A stretch of 64,000 nucleotides of DNA from contig CADCIP010000009.1 of the NCBI GenBank assembly GCA_902801485.1, forward strand, positions 1 through 64,000, written 5' to 3'. The first letter of the stretch is position 1; every line of letters starts with the position of its first letter. Position numbers and translations under genes: made by a program. Positions 15,249 through 25,603 of the stretch are shown in pieces. The notes below the pieces were generated by a model. The model saw only the letters and a program-made list of their open reading frames with translations, was not told the origin of the DNA and did not search any database. The stretch is from an uncultured Bacteroidales bacterium (lineage in GTDB: Bacteria; Bacteroidota; Bacteroidia; Bacteroidales; Bacteroidaceae).

Positions 15249-16991
15249 TTACTGGTTACTGTTTTCCCATCCCTTGTTTTGTGTAAGATTGGGATTCTTT
15301 CTTTGTTCTGACTGCGGAATGGGGAAGAGATAATACTTATCATCCCACTCGCGTGTTACTGTAGAACGGGTAAGCTTCAGATTGCTGTCGATGGATGCCA
15401 CTTGTATCGTCTTGAAGTACTGTGGTCCCTTCTTCCAGCGACGTACATCCCAGAAGCGGTGGTTCTCGAAAGCCAATTCGACAAGACGCTCACGTTCGTA
15501 GCGTGCAACCCATGCATCGCCCTCTTCGGTGAACTTAGGCATCTGGATATCTGCTCGGTTACGCAAGACATTAACCGCCTCGTTGGCAGTCATACCATAG
15601 GTGGCATCGTTAGCACTACCGGTAGCATTAAAGACAGCCTCGGCATAGTCGAGATAAAACTCTCCCAGGCGGAAGATTATCCAAGTATGACGACGGCGTG
15701 TCTGGTTATCCGTTGTAGTAACACATGAGCCATCGACGTACTTCCTGAGGTAGTAGCTTGTGGGTGTAGCCCCATACTTAGGAGCGGCATTGAATCCACC
15801 GAAGAAAGTCTCTATAACCTTCTTCTGGGCACCGTTTGTAGGCCATTCGTCGCCGTTCTTCACCACCGTGAGTGCAAAGCGCGGGTCAAGACCCTCGTAG
15901 GGGTCAACAGAATTAAGGTCGATACTGTTAGGATAGCGTTGTCCGAAGGTCTCGCCATTATCCTGATACTCGTACTGGTCAACGAGGCTTTGGGTAGGAC
16001 AATTACCCGAAGATCCGTTCTCGACGCCAATAGGATAGTTAGCCTTCTCGAATACGTTACCGTTATTATCGTCGTCGCCACGTCCGATACCGAAGATCAG
16101 TTCAGGATTGAAGAAAGCATCGTTTCCCCACAATGCACCGTAAGAACTGAGTTTCAGATCCCATGTGGAAGCATTGTCGAGAATATACTTACAAGCCTCG
16201 GCAGCCTTGGCCCACTTAGCCTTATCGTTGGAAGGATTGTGAAGCGGTGATGCAGCATAGAGCAGTGTGCGAGCCTTGAGCGCAAAAGCGGCAAGACGGG
16301 TGGCACGACCTATTTCGGCACCTACCTCGGTAATGTAAGTAACAGGCAGATAAGGTGCAACGGCATCGCATTCGTCAACGATAAACTTCACGATAGAATC
16401 TGCCTGGGTACGGTGAATGCTATTAGCCTGCGCATTGGTAAGTGTAGTCGTTACCAGAGGAACATCACCATAGGCCTTAAACAATTCGAAGTAGAAGTAG
16501 GCGCGGAGGAATCGCAACTCGTAGGGGAACAATTCCATCTGGGCCATCCAGTTTTCGTATTGGCCGTTATACTTCCACTCGGAGAGGTCGGTCTGATCTA
16601 TTTTCTCGAGATACATATTGACATCGGCAATGGCAGTATAGGACTTCGTCCAGATATTAGAATAAGGGTTAGCGGGGCTCCAGCCACCATTAACAAATCC
16701 GTTGACATCACCCGTTTCGAGTGCATACTGAGCTTCGTCGGTAGCTCCGGCAAAGAAGTAAGGACTGTTGGCCGCAAACTCGTTATTATACACTTGCGCA
16801 TAAACATCGAACACAAGGTTCTTTATTCCGTTCTCGAAATATTCATATGTCCACTCCTCATCGCGGGCAGACTCCTCTGTGTACTCGAGATCGGCACATG
16901 AAGACAGGAGCCCACACAGGGAAGTGCTAAACAAGAAGCATGAAGCAAGGAGCAAGAGAGTGGACCTGCTGTATTTCTGATTGATATTCAT
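15249..16991 (-). CDS. SusD-like outer-membrane glycan-binding lipoprotein (second pair)
   Basis: The start at 16991 (MNINQKYSRS) is chosen; a further in-frame ATG lies 33 bases upstream. The 580-residue product has a lipobox (GLLSSC), the helical TPR-like scaffold of SusD with W/Y-rich segments (WSPANPYSNIWTKSYTAIAD), and the conserved SusD C-terminal region (IIFRLGEFYLDYAEAVF, RNRADI, RYERERLVELAFENHRFWD). SusD proteins close as lids over their SusC partner, here the gene just upstream, and capture oligosaccharides for import. It lies between SusC 2 and the surface glycan-binding gene with small gaps, so the genes are almost certainly one transcript. Confidence 0.93.
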   Translation of the reverse strand: MNINQKYSRSTLLLLASCFLFSTSLCGLLSSCADLEYTEESARDEEWTYEYFENGIKNLVFDVYAQVYNNEFAANSPYFFAGATDEAQYALETGDVNGFVNGGWSPANPYSNIWTKSYTAIADVNMYLEKIDQTDLSEWKYNGQYENWMAQMELFPYELRFLRAYFYFELFKAYGDVPLVTTTLTNAQANSIHRTQADSIVKFIVDECDAVAPYLPVTYITEVGAEIGRATRLAAFALKARTLLYAASPLHNPSNDKAKWAKAAEACKYILDNASTWDLKLSSYGALWGNDAFFNPELIFGIGRGDDDNNGNVFEKANYPIGVENGSSGNCPTQSLVDQYEYQDNGETFGQRYPNSIDLNSVDPYEGLDPRFALTVVKNGDEWPTNGAQKKVIETFFGGFNAAPKYGATPTSYYLRKYVDGSCVTTTDNQTRRRHTWIIFRLGEFYLDYAEAVFNATGSANDATYGMTANEAVNVLRNRADIQMPKFTEEGDAWVARYERERLVELAFENHRFWDVRRWKKGPQYFKTIQVASIDSNLKLTRSTVTREWDDKYYLFPIPQSEQRKNPNLTQNKGWENSNQ

Positions 16992-17034
16992 AACTTTTCT
17001 TTTTTCCAGATTAATACTTATCATTTATCACTTC

Positions 17035-19878
17035 TTAAAACTGTACAGAAAGACCGATATTCACACCCTTCATCACAGGATAACCAGTGTTAAGATTCTC
17101 GCCATCCATCGCGCTGATATTGTCGAAGGAAAGAAGGTTCTGACCCTGTACAAATACCCTGGCAGCTGACATCCTCATAGGCTTAATGACCTTTTCCGGC
17201 AATTTATAGTATAGCTCGATGTCGCGCATCTTCAACCAGTTGACATTGCGGTACCATATCGTAGAGTTCTGGGCGTTGTTAGCCACATTCTCTGTGGAGA
17301 GGCGTGGATAAAGAGCAGCGGCTCCTGCCATGTCGAAGCAATTGTTATAGTATTCCTGAGAGAGGTTACGGTTGTCGGAGAGTGCTCCCCAGACACCGTC
17401 AACATAGCGCAGGTTCTTTACCTGATGACCGGCCCCCTGGAAGGTGGCGTTAAAGCCGAAGCCCTTATACTCCAGTCCAATATTGAAAGCATAGTTCAGT
17501 GAAGGGAAGCTGGTGCCATAATCCTGCGCAACATAGTCGTTCTCGTTGATGACATTATCGCCATTTACATCTTTATATTTGATATCACCAACCTTCACCT
17601 GACCGAACTGCTGGAGAGGGCTGTTATTGATCTCGTCCTGACTCTGGAAGAAGCCCAGGGCAATGAGACCCCGTTCGGAATCGGCAGGACCGCCTACAAC
17701 AGAGAGGTTAGGATAAGCAGGTGTCTCGATCCATTCGAGGATCTTGCTCTTCACGGTTGAGAATGTGGCACCGGCGTTTACGTTAAGACCGTTACTGAAC
17801 GTCTTAGCATAACGTAGTCCCAATTCCAAGCCCATGCTTTCCACACGGCCCTTGTCGTCATAGGATGACTGGATACCAACCACGTCGGAGTTCAGTTGGG
17901 CAGCACTAACCAAGATGTTACGACGCTGCTGATAGAAGAGGTCGAACGTTACGTCGAGCGACTTGAACAGTCTTACGTCAGTTCCGAGGTTAACCTTATA
18001 AGCCTTCTCCTGTGCGAAATCGGTGGTAGGGAACTGAGTCAGGAAGGCACCCCAAGAGTTCTGGAAGTTGTTGCCATACCAGAACTGGCCGTGGCTATTG
18101 TTCCATCGGGCCAACCAGAGACCGGCAGCAGGAACATAGTCTGAATGCTGGATACCACCAGAGAGACGAACCTTACCATAGTTAAGAATATCGTTCTCGG
18201 GCTTGTTAGCATAGATATAGCCCAGACCTATTGTGGGCGAGAAAGCCCATTTAGCAGGATAGCAACGATTTGATCCGTTAGCCGCCAGCACCACATCGGT
18301 CATGAAACGGTTGGCATGGTCGTAGTGCATAGCCAGTTGCCAGTTTGCACTATAGAATGTATTGTTCTGACCGTCGCGCACCTCTTTCTTCATGTTGTAG
18401 TTAGCATTGGCAGAGAGGTTGTCGCCGTTCCTAAACTGAATACCATATTTGAAACCAGCATTGAAAGTAGCAATACGCCATTGTGACTCAACAGCATTGT
18501 TAAATCTCAGTTTATCCTCGACCGTACCCATGTATACTACATCATAATGATTATCATAGAGATTACTGTAATCATAGTAGTTCCAACCATACTGATATCC
18601 TTTTACACGGTTTTCTACGGTATTGGAGCAATTGTCGTATGAAGCTCCGATGTAGAATTTCAACCCTTTGGTAATGATGTCAAGGTCTTGCTCCAATGTT
18701 ATGTTAGCCCAAATCTGACGCTGGTGGGTCTTCATAAAGCCCGTACCTTGAGACTTAGCCAGAAGGTTGAAGTCGCCATAGGTCTGACTACCGCCCCATG
18801 TACTAGGTTTGATTAATACCGCCCCATCGTTCTGCGTGATAGGAGCTGTCCAAATAGGGAATGCCAGAGCAGGCACCTTATACAGATGCCACCAGGCATC
18901 GTTCGAGTTCACGTTGGGCACACCGTTTGTTTCCATCAGGATACCCAGGATGTTCGTGCTTATCCTCGTGGTCTTGCTTACCTCGAAATCGATATTAGCG
19001 CGGATATTAGCCTTAGAGTATTTAAGCTGGGAGTTCCATTCTTTCTGCTTAGGATTTGCATACAGTCCGCGAGCATCGGTATAATCGATATTCGTATAAT
19101 ACTGGAGCTTGTCTGTTCCACCGAAGAATGAAAGAAAGGCATTTGTCTCGTGTGCCGTGTTCTTGAACACTTCCTTCTTCCAATCCACGTTAGGATAAAC
19201 GAAGGGATCGCTTCCGTCCAGGAACTTCTGCAATTCGGCATTGGAGTACGCGGGAGAGCCACCGTCGTTCAGTCGAGCCTGATTCAGCGCATTGGCATAG
19301 TCGTAGGCACTTACCATGTCGGCTGTTTTCGGGTCGAACTGGAACTTGTGTGAAACACCAGCCTTGAAATTGAATTTCGAGTCTTTATTGCCACGTTTGG
19401 TTTTCACCAACAGCACACCATTGACACCCTCGTGTCCATAGAGTGCTACGGCAGCGGCATCCTTCAACACGGTGACACTCTCGACCTCCTCGACAGTAAG
19501 ACGGTCGATAGGTCTTTCCAAGCCATCGACGAGAATCAGGATATCTGTATCGCCGGTAGTCTGGATTCCACGGATGTTAAATGATGCGCCACGTCCTTCC
19601 TCGCCCTTAAAACCGGTGTTCTGGATGGCAGTAAGACCAAGAAGCTTGCCATAAAGGGCATCTGCCAGACTAATGGCCGATGTGCGGCGAAGCTCTTCAG
19701 CTGTAATAGTTGTTGCAGCCGCTGTAGTGAGGAATTCTGACTGCTCAACGCCATAGCCTAAATCTACCTTCTGCGACTCTTTGTCGCTCAAAGTCACCTG
19801 AGCATTAACCGCTGTGGGAATAGCGCAGAGGACCGCGAAGGTATATATAAATCTGTTTTTTAGTTTCATAATCTTCAT
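17035..19878 (-). CDS. SusC-like TonB-dependent transporter lacking the N-terminal regulatory domain (second pair)
   Basis: A 947-residue outer-membrane receptor with a signal peptide (...TAVNAQ). The plug domain (NIRGIQTTGDTDILILVDGL, SVTVLKDAAAVALYG) is followed by a 22-strand barrel ending in GVNIGLSVQF. Unlike the first SusC of this cluster it lacks the carboxypeptidase-regulatory-like domain: about 15 residues after the signal it goes directly to a degenerate VDLGYG segment, where the TonB-box-like VVVIAYG normally sits. It should import oligosaccharides with the SusD encoded next. Start could instead be the ATG 9 bases downstream (MKLKNRF). Confidence 0.92.
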   Translation of the reverse strand: MKIMKLKNRFIYTFAVLCAIPTAVNAQVTLSDKESQKVDLGYGVEQSEFLTTAAATTITAEELRRTSAISLADALYGKLLGLTAIQNTGFKGEEGRGASFNIRGIQTTGDTDILILVDGLERPIDRLTVEEVESVTVLKDAAAVALYGHEGVNGVLLVKTKRGNKDSKFNFKAGVSHKFQFDPKTADMVSAYDYANALNQARLNDGGSPAYSNAELQKFLDGSDPFVYPNVDWKKEVFKNTAHETNAFLSFFGGTDKLQYYTNIDYTDARGLYANPKQKEWNSQLKYSKANIRANIDFEVSKTTRISTNILGILMETNGVPNVNSNDAWWHLYKVPALAFPIWTAPITQNDGAVLIKPSTWGGSQTYGDFNLLAKSQGTGFMKTHQRQIWANITLEQDLDIITKGLKFYIGASYDNCSNTVENRVKGYQYGWNYYDYSNLYDNHYDVVYMGTVEDKLRFNNAVESQWRIATFNAGFKYGIQFRNGDNLSANANYNMKKEVRDGQNNTFYSANWQLAMHYDHANRFMTDVVLAANGSNRCYPAKWAFSPTIGLGYIYANKPENDILNYGKVRLSGGIQHSDYVPAAGLWLARWNNSHGQFWYGNNFQNSWGAFLTQFPTTDFAQEKAYKVNLGTDVRLFKSLDVTFDLFYQQRRNILVSAAQLNSDVVGIQSSYDDKGRVESMGLELGLRYAKTFSNGLNVNAGATFSTVKSKILEWIETPAYPNLSVVGGPADSERGLIALGFFQSQDEINNSPLQQFGQVKVGDIKYKDVNGDNVINENDYVAQDYGTSFPSLNYAFNIGLEYKGFGFNATFQGAGHQVKNLRYVDGVWGALSDNRNLSQEYYNNCFDMAGAAALYPRLSTENVANNAQNSTIWYRNVNWLKMRDIELYYKLPEKVIKPMRMSAARVFVQGQNLLSFDNISAMDGENLNTGYPVMKGVNIGLSVQF

Positions 19879-19913
19879 TTTTTCAATTCTTCAATATTTC
19901 TATTTTAAAAGAA

Positions 19914-21941
19914 TTACCATCCAGGGTTCTGTGTTAGTCCGTATCCCTTCTGAATCTCGATACGGGAAACAGGGTCGAGATACCACTTGTTTGTCCAGTA
20001 ACCGGGATCCCACCAACGGCGGGCACCGTTTACAATCTGAGGTTTCTCGTACTCGAACTTAGGCCATGGTGTACCGGCCACCCAGGATTGATCACCTTCT
20101 GTCAGGCGATTGCCGTTAGCATCCAGACGATAAACGCGGATCTCATGAAGAGGTTTGGTGAAGAGATCCTGACGCTTGCGACGTACCATATCGTACAGAC
20201 GGTCGCCACACTCGGCTCCAATCTCACAGTTACGTTCGCGGAGAATCTCATCAATCAGGTTGTCCTTATTGGTGGTCAGGTTCAGCTGCGGGTTCATGGC
20301 TTCAATGCGACCCAGTCCTACGCGACTGCGAACCGTAGCCAGGTCGTTCAGTGCACCGGTGAAGTCGCCAGTTTCTGCCCTGGCTTCGGCACGTATGAGA
20401 TACATTTCTGCCAGACGGATGTAGGATACACCGATATACTCATCATTCATTCTGTTATCCTGGTAGTCTAACATCCATTTGAACTTCCTATAATGAGAGG
20501 CACAATCATCCGATCCGGCATCTCCGTATGTATCCTTGTTATAGAACATACCTCCCTGTTCCCAAGTATCGGCATAGTTCCTGCCATTATAGTCGAAACC
20601 GGCGGGCAATGACTGTCTGGGTACCAGAATTGTCTCATAAAGACGGGGGTCGCGATTGGCAAAGATATCTATGCCTGTAGGATTCTTACCCGGACCATAA
20701 ATGTCCATGTACGGGAAATTACGACCATCCTGCATGCCGAAGCATTCCATCAACTCGTTTGTGGGAACGGCACCACCTTGACGGTAGCAGTCCAGAGCGA
20801 AACCAGCCCATCCCCAACCCCAAGAGTTCTGACGCTGGCCATTTACCACTGCGTCACTCAGGTACTGTGTAGGATGCACGTCGAAAATTTTCTCGTGATA
20901 ATTCTCGTTGTTACGATAGCGGTAGGCACGACGGAAAGCTGTACGATAACCAGCCTCGTCCTGAGTAACAGGCTGTACCAATTGGTAGTAATTGCCATTG
21001 GCTTCGTTCTCTGTAAAGAAATCATTGCAATATTGCAAGCAGCGATTCCAAAGAGTGGGATCCTCCTTGCCGAACCAAACGTGTTCTTCGGTCTCCAGTC
21101 CGGTCGGAGTCTTAGAGTACTTTAAATAAGGTTCTTTATTATTGAACAGCGGTGAAGCGGCAAACATCCAGACCTTAGCACGTAAGGCACGAGCAGAAGC
21201 CTTGGTAAGACGACCCGACCATTGGCCTATATCGGCATCGGGAATGTTCCAGATGTATCCAGGTTCGTCGATAGCGCACTGGATTAGCGAGTCGATGAAC
21301 TGTACGGTCTCCCAAGCAGTGGAACGACCTCCTGTGAAGTTCTCGCCTACGCCGTATGCTTTCTTTACAAGGCACAGACCGCCGAAATTACGGAACGCAT
21401 CGTAGTAACGGCTAGCCATAATCGTATAAGCCTCGCCACGCAAACGACTCTTCTCGTTTTCGCTCATGTCCGGCACACGTTTAATATTCTCGATAATCTG
21501 CCAGCACTTGCGCACCGTCTCATAGATAGAGACACGACCGTCGGCATCATAACTCGGAGACTTCGTAGAATAAGAGAATTTACCAACATAATTACCGTTG
21601 TCCGTATCCTGGGCATCCTCGGTCAGACCGCCGGGATAATAGCTCTGTTTAGGGCCACCCCAACTTACATAACAATGGTAGGAGTCGGAAAGGACATCGA
21701 TAGGTGCTCCGTTCATCATGTTTCCGGAGGTATAGGTACAATAGAGCTGCCCATAGGCACTCCAAAGGAAATTGCGGGTGTATTCGGCCTTAGAGAACAC
21801 CGTGTCGATATTTATGTCAACACCAGGGGCTTTCTCCAAGAAGGCATTACCAATGTTGACCTCGTCAACGCATGATGTGAAAATGCCGGTCGTCAACCCT
21901 ATAGCCAGTATATAAATAAGTAACTTTTTCATATTCTTCAT
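19914..21941 (-). CDS. SusD-like outer-membrane glycan-binding lipoprotein (first pair)
   Basis: The start at 21941 (MKNMKKLLIYIL) is chosen because the upstream in-frame ATG at 21974 adds a polar stretch before the signal; 21932 is a further option. Lipobox IFTSC. The 675-residue protein has the SusD fold: an N-terminal segment (FLWSAYGQLYCTYTSGN), the helix pairs GEAYTIMASRYYDAFRNFGG and SARALRAKVWMFAASPLF, and the C-terminal SYIRLAEMYLIRAEARAETG. It is the lid partner of the SusC encoded 41 bases upstream. The C-terminus ends KGYGLTQNPGW, close to the NPNLTQNKGW of the second SusD, consistent with an old tandem duplication of the pair. Confidence 0.93.
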   Translation of the reverse strand: MKNMKKLLIYILAIGLTTGIFTSCVDEVNIGNAFLEKAPGVDINIDTVFSKAEYTRNFLWSAYGQLYCTYTSGNMMNGAPIDVLSDSYHCYVSWGGPKQSYYPGGLTEDAQDTDNGNYVGKFSYSTKSPSYDADGRVSIYETVRKCWQIIENIKRVPDMSENEKSRLRGEAYTIMASRYYDAFRNFGGLCLVKKAYGVGENFTGGRSTAWETVQFIDSLIQCAIDEPGYIWNIPDADIGQWSGRLTKASARALRAKVWMFAASPLFNNKEPYLKYSKTPTGLETEEHVWFGKEDPTLWNRCLQYCNDFFTENEANGNYYQLVQPVTQDEAGYRTAFRRAYRYRNNENYHEKIFDVHPTQYLSDAVVNGQRQNSWGWGWAGFALDCYRQGGAVPTNELMECFGMQDGRNFPYMDIYGPGKNPTGIDIFANRDPRLYETILVPRQSLPAGFDYNGRNYADTWEQGGMFYNKDTYGDAGSDDCASHYRKFKWMLDYQDNRMNDEYIGVSYIRLAEMYLIRAEARAETGDFTGALNDLATVRSRVGLGRIEAMNPQLNLTTNKDNLIDEILRERNCEIGAECGDRLYDMVRRKRQDLFTKPLHEIRVYRLDANGNRLTEGDQSWVAGTPWPKFEYEKPQIVNGARRWWDPGYWTNKWYLDPVSRIEIQKGYGLTQNPGW

Positions 21942-21982
21942 TTTTATAGCGGTAGCAAATCTTTCACTATTCACTTTAAACT

Positions 21983-24900
21983 TTAGAAATTGACTTGTAC
22001 ACCAAAGTTAAACACACGTGTCATAGGATAACGCATTCCGAAGTCGAGTCCTGATCCGGGAGCTTCGGGGTCATTACCTTTGAAGTTCGCAAACGTCAGC
22101 AGATTCTGACCAGAAACATAGAACCTCACGTAATTGAACAATGGTACCCACTTGGGATTGTTGAAGGTATAGCCAATCTCGACATTCTTCAAACGGGCGT
22201 ACTTAGAATCGATAATCCATGCCCGTGAATCACGATTGTTATGAACGCGATTTTCGAACGAGATACGCGGCAAAATAGCCCCGGGATTATCCTCTGTCCA
22301 TGAATTGTCGGCTACCCACTGTGCCAGTGCAGAAGTATTTGTAGATCCGAACTGGTCGCGGAAGTATCCGTTCAGCACGCGGCTTGTATTTGTAGCACCT
22401 ACCCAAAGCATTGAGAAATCGAGTCCCTTCCAGTTCAGGCTGGCATTGACAGACCAGGTAAACTCGGGATTTTCGGTATAGCCAAGGGGTTTCTGGTCGT
22501 TCTGATCGATTAAACCGTCGCCATTCAAGTCAACATAAACAGCATCACCATATTTTAATGCTATATTCTGGTCAGGCATATTCACGCCATATTTCTGCAG
22601 GTAGCGGTCTTCTGTACCTTCCTGATAGAATTCAAAGAGGTCGTAGCCAAAACGCTGTCCTACAGGAAGCCCTGTACGGCTCAGATAATCATACATGGGT
22701 GGCACCTCGAGCATATCGATCACCTTGTTTCTGGCAAAGGCAATGCTTGGACTGATGTTATATCGGAAGTCACCTACTTTATCGGCCCACTTGAGGGTCA
22801 GTTCGAAACCATGATTCTTAACACGGCCCTCGTTGACAACACCTGCGGGAAGGCTGGTTACTGCAGGCAAAAGAGCTGCATTCGACACCAGAATATCCTT
22901 GCGATCCTCCCAGAAGAAGTCGAGGTTCATGCCCAATCTGTCGTTAAAGAAATAAGCATCCAGACCAATATTGAACTTAGAAGCGGTCTCCCATGTAACG
23001 TTCGGGTTACCGGTTGTCATCTCCTTCACGGCCTGCAGCCAGTTGCCACTTGTACCGAAATTAGCGCCTCTTTCCTGCGGGTTAACAGTCATCGAGCCCT
23101 GGTAGAACTGCCACATACCTGGCAGATAGAGGAAACGGGCACTATTGGTATTGTCGTTACCGACCTTACCCCATGAACCACGAATTTTCAGGTAGCTGAT
23201 AACGTCCTTCACGGGCTCCCAGAACTTTTCGCTGGATGGAATCCAACCGACAGAGAAAGACGGGAATGTACCATAGCGCTTACCCTCGGCAAAATTCTCG
23301 GAACCATTATAACCGATGTTGAAATCGATCATGTAGCGTGAGAGATAGTCGTAGGTAACACGGCCCACGAGTCCGACATAACCAGAGGGAATATCGGTAT
23401 AGCTAGTGGGATAATACCTCTTAGACTGGTTGTAAAGGAACAATGCGCCCACATTGTGATTGCCGAACTTACGAGCATAGTTAAAGCTTGCCTCGGCATA
23501 CCAGTTACGTCCTCCCCACCGGCTCTCAGAGTAAGGCAAAGGCCAAGTAATATTCTCCTTGCGGAGCACTTGCTGTCCATCCACGATTGTTGCCACGTAT
23601 GTGACGCCAGTACCAAATCCGTTCTGACGGTTTTTCTGGGCCGAATATTCAGAATTATAAGAACCCTTTATCCTGAAATCCAGACCCGGTGTAAGGAAAC
23701 TCATATCGAGTTTGTACTGAAGGTCGAGGTTCAATACGTTGGTGCTTGTTTTCGTATAGCCTAAGTCATAAAAGTTAGAAAGCGCGTCGCGGTCGTAAGG
23801 ACCAACGATGTTGGCATCCGCAACGACATGACGGCCTTGTTCGTCGATTCCGATACCGGCATACGGGGTAGCTCCCTGCAGATAGCGGAATAAGAAACCT
23901 TCGCCGCTACCCATTTCCGTACGGTTCTGGACACGGCCTCCCAAGGTGAGCGCCAATTGGCTATACTTGGAGATGTCGATATCCAAGTTGGCACGATAGT
24001 TGAACCTGTTATAATGGAAGGTCTCGTCATTATTAGCAGAAAAAGTCTTAATAAGTGAGCTCTGGTTCATAAACCCGGCAGAGATGAAATACCTCACCCT
24101 CTCGGAGCCACCTTTAACATTCACGTTTACCTGTTCCTGCCATGCAGCATTCTTCATCAGATAGTCAATCCAATTGGTATTGGGGAATGTAACAGGCATG
24201 TCACCCTTGCGGAAATGTTCCATTACATCCTGGTTGAATCGAATGCCGGTGTTTGCATAGGGCGTATAATCGGGAATATTGGTGGTACCGGGCCATTGGG
24301 TCATTGGTAAAGCATCTGTGATAGCTGCATAGTTCCACATCTTTCCGTATGTATGAGAATCAGCGAAGTCAACGAATTTAGAAACCTGCTGTACGGCAGC
24401 ACTTGCAGAAACAGAAACAGAGGCTTTTCCTACCTCTCCACGTTTCGTGGTAACCAGGATTACGCCGTTAGCACCCCGTACACCGAATACAGCAGTTGCC
24501 GAAGCATCCTTAAGGACAGAAATTTCCTGAATTTCGTTGGGGTCGATTTGCGAGAAGGGACGTTCAACACCATCGACGAGTACCAACGGTTCGGCACTAT
24601 TAAGCGTACCAATACCACGAACTCGGATAGTTGGTTCGTCGGCACCAGGCATACCAGAGGGCTGTACCACCGAGATACCCGGCAGTCTTCCCTGCAAGGC
24701 ATTGGCAACATTTGCCACAGGCGCCTTTAACAGTTCCTCACCACCCACAGCAGAAACAGCACCGGTAAGGGTCAGCTTCTTCTGCTGTCCATAAGCGATT
24801 ACCACCACCTCGTCCAGAACTTTCTGATCAGGTAGCAAACTAATGATTAATGGTTTCCCATCAACCTTACGTGTCTGCGTCTGGTAACCCATGTAGGAGA

Positions 24901-25129
24901 TTTCCAGAGTTGCGCCACGTTCTACCGATGGAAGGACAAAGTGTCCGTCAAGATCCGTGAGGGCACCTACGCTGCTTGAGCGAACCTTGACAGTCGCTCC
25001 GATGAGAGGTTCCCCAGTCTCGTCTTTTACAGTTCCTTCCACTGTTAAACTCTGGGCAAACACGACATTAGGTAGCAGGAATAAGATAACCAGCATACCT
25101 AGCAAATAACTTTTCGTTGTCTTCTTCAT
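21983..25129 (-). CDS. SusC-like TonB-dependent oligosaccharide transporter (first pair)
   Basis: A 1048-residue protein with a signal peptide (...PNVVFAQ), a carboxypeptidase-regulatory-like domain at about residues 29-100 (VEGTVKDETGEPLIGATVKV), the TonB-box-like VVVIAYG, a plug (IRVRGIGTLNSAEPLVLVDG, ISVLKDASATAVFG) and a 22-strand barrel ending MTRVFNFGVQVNF. This is the complete SusC layout. As the first gene of the minus-strand cluster it has its own promoter and leads SusD, a second SusC/SusD pair, the binding protein, GH3, GH5 and GH10. It imports plant-wall oligosaccharides; the doubled SusCD order matches xus-type xylan clusters. Confidence 0.95.
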   Translation of the reverse strand: MKKTTKSYLLGMLVILFLLPNVVFAQSLTVEGTVKDETGEPLIGATVKVRSSSVGALTDLDGHFVLPSVERGATLEISYMGYQTQTRKVDGKPLIISLLPDQKVLDEVVVIAYGQQKKLTLTGAVSAVGGEELLKAPVANVANALQGRLPGISVVQPSGMPGADEPTIRVRGIGTLNSAEPLVLVDGVERPFSQIDPNEIQEISVLKDASATAVFGVRGANGVILVTTKRGEVGKASVSVSASAAVQQVSKFVDFADSHTYGKMWNYAAITDALPMTQWPGTTNIPDYTPYANTGIRFNQDVMEHFRKGDMPVTFPNTNWIDYLMKNAAWQEQVNVNVKGGSERVRYFISAGFMNQSSLIKTFSANNDETFHYNRFNYRANLDIDISKYSQLALTLGGRVQNRTEMGSGEGFLFRYLQGATPYAGIGIDEQGRHVVADANIVGPYDRDALSNFYDLGYTKTSTNVLNLDLQYKLDMSFLTPGLDFRIKGSYNSEYSAQKNRQNGFGTGVTYVATIVDGQQVLRKENITWPLPYSESRWGGRNWYAEASFNYARKFGNHNVGALFLYNQSKRYYPTSYTDIPSGYVGLVGRVTYDYLSRYMIDFNIGYNGSENFAEGKRYGTFPSFSVGWIPSSEKFWEPVKDVISYLKIRGSWGKVGNDNTNSARFLYLPGMWQFYQGSMTVNPQERGANFGTSGNWLQAVKEMTTGNPNVTWETASKFNIGLDAYFFNDRLGMNLDFFWEDRKDILVSNAALLPAVTSLPAGVVNEGRVKNHGFELTLKWADKVGDFRYNISPSIAFARNKVIDMLEVPPMYDYLSRTGLPVGQRFGYDLFEFYQEGTEDRYLQKYGVNMPDQNIALKYGDAVYVDLNGDGLIDQNDQKPLGYTENPEFTWSVNASLNWKGLDFSMLWVGATNTSRVLNGYFRDQFGSTNTSALAQWVADNSWTEDNPGAILPRISFENRVHNNRDSRAWIIDSKYARLKNVEIGYTFNNPKWVPLFNYVRFYVSGQNLLTFANFKGNDPEAPGSGLDFGMRYPMTRVFNFGVQVNF

Positions 25130-25272
25130 CTGATCATGTTTTAATTTAAGTATAGTTAAACAATGGGTTAATTAGTTCTGTTGAAAATCAAAAATTGTTT
25201 AATTATGCGTATTTTAGCTCTCAAATAATATTTTTTTTAAAGTTTTTGAACAGTTCTTAGGTATTTGATATG

Positions 25273-25302
25273 CAAAGTTAAGTTTTTTTTTAAAACAACA
25301 AA
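25273..25302 (-). promoter_or_regulatory. Promoter of the SusC/SusD-GH cluster
   Basis: Read on the minus strand, TTTG (25299-25302) and TAACTTTG (25273-25280) are 18 bases apart within A/T-rich sequence. The leader to the SusC start would be about 135 bases, long enough for post-transcriptional control. No operator half-sites were identified. Confidence 0.55.
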
Positions 25303-25427
25303 CTTTTTTTGCACTTTTTTTTCATTATAAGCATTTTATATGATACTATTATGTTCTTTGATGGGAAAAACGACTTAAGTTAAGAAAACGTTAACTTGTC
25401 AACTTATACTTTTTGCCGTTCAGAGGG

Positions 25428-25448
25428 GCGTTAGGCAAAACCTAACGC
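25428..25448. repeat. GCGTTAGG hairpin, copy 3
   Basis: GCGTTAGG (25428-25435), loop CAAAA, CCTAACGC (25441-25448). GGG before it and GACACTGACAGGG after it parallel the flanks of copy 2, so the repeated unit is about 38 bases. Confidence 0.75.
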
Positions 25449-25603
25449 GACACTGACAGGGGGACGGGAAGCCACCCATCCCCTTGTCCTACCCCATTTC
25501 GCTCGGTTTAGATAAATTTCTCACACTCAAATATACAAATTCATTTGCATATTCTTCGCTTAATCGAAATTTTGCACTATCTTTGAGATTGGCATTTCTA
25601 AGC

